Shown: positions 63,754-64,000 of the stretch, one piece after another | How the letters are laid out: every line of letters begins with the position of its first letter | Position numbering within the stretch: position 1 is the first letter of the stretch | Assembly: GCF_900107375.1 (NCBI RefSeq) | Contig: NZ_FNPT01000011.1 | Location: forward strand, 1 to 64,000 | Source: Lysobacter sp. yr284 | GTDB lineage: Bacteria > Pseudomonadota > Gammaproteobacteria > Xanthomonadales > Xanthomonadaceae | DNA length: 64,000 nt | Direction: 5' to 3' | Notes under the pieces: generated by a model | Told to the model about the DNA's origin: nothing | What the model saw: only the letters and a program-made list of their open reading frames with translations | The model's database searches: none | Translations under genes and position numbers: made by a program

Positions 63754-64000
63754 GGGGGCTCCGTGCGAGATGCCGTGGCTGCGTGGGGACGACGCGAGGG
63801 GGTGGAACGCGAGACCGAAGAGGATAGCGGACGAGCGCCGCATCCGGCCTCGCCCGACCTGCCCTCAGTGTGCCGCAGCGCAACATGCCACGCAGCGCCG
63901 CGCTCTTAGACGATGGTCGTAAGCCGCGCAGACAGGCGTCTTTTTTCGACCAATGGCGAATGGTGGCGTCGCGGCCGCGGCGCGCAGGCTGGCCGCGGCC
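63754..64000. other. Upstream region of acs to window end
   Basis: 247 bases with no supported gene. It must contain the acs promoter on the minus strand. The stretch around 63930-63950 (GCGTCTTTTTTCG) is the only AT-richer part. Confidence 0.6.

Overview
The window is very GC-rich (about 70% by eye), densely coded, and carries gene families and dispersed palindromic repeats typical of the Xanthomonadaceae. Chromosomal housekeeping blocks (rsmG-parA-parB, rpmB-rpmG, ubiJ-ubiB, acs), an ole hydrocarbon cluster, a xanthomonadin-type ligase with a phosphopantetheinyl transferase, and tandem secreted lysyl-endopeptidase-like proteases point to Lysobacter or a close relative. The genus is an inference. 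I saw no rRNA, tRNA, CRISPR array, transposase or phage gene.

Layout. 1-3116: acyltransferase, arfB, a secreted Gln/Tyr-rich protein and truC. 3240-6053: an M16 double-domain peptidase, followed by a 1.1-kb non-coding block built as a giant nested palindrome. 7193-9713: ubiB and ubiJ. 9947-13692: oleD, oleC and oleB on the minus strand, without oleA. 14138-29250: a long plus-strand block holding a CitE-like lyase, a beta-propeller/SSS symporter, a LysR regulator, a TonB-dependent receptor, a serine hydrolase, a ribokinase, a TIM-barrel/FGE-like fusion, a GH127 glycosidase and a CaiB/BaiF CoA transferase. This looks like a glycan or sugar-acid uptake and catabolic locus. 29384-39822: a minus-strand membrane-stress operon. 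It starts with a DUF2170 (YjfI) protein that has an N-terminal DNA-binding-like segment, then PspA/YjfJ, a YqiJ-like OB-fold membrane protein, a YqiK-like flotillin, a 1781-residue 'DNA repair ATPase' and a single-HKD phospholipase-D-like protein. A strong palindromic operator lies at its head.

40026-43479: small hypotheticals, an aryl/acyl adenylating ligase and a divergent phosphopantetheinyl transferase. 43675-46357: rsmG, parA, parB. 46704-50259: two related secreted proteins, a UDP-sugar epimerase, a GT2 glycosyltransferase and a LAB_N membrane protein, an envelope-glycan set. 50525-50938: rpmBG, followed by three tandem terminator/repeat units. 51646-54417: two tandem 412-residue secreted serine proteases separated by a bidirectional terminator. 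55167-63753: an SSS-type hybrid histidine kinase (CrbS-like), a DUF1080 protein, two small membrane proteins, a LuxR-type response regulator (CrbR-like) and acs, which matches the known CrbSR acetate-switch arrangement.

Two dispersed repeat families punctuate almost every intergenic gap. Family A is a palindrome pair with arms reading TGTAGGAGCGGCGCAAGCCG. Family B has arms reading TGTGGGAGGGCCTTCAGG. Several copies run into genes and supply protein ends or stop codons. The best candidates for an under-described system are the fused YjfIJ-YqiJK-ATPase-PLD operon with its palindromic operator, and the TIM-barrel/FGE-like plus GH127 locus.
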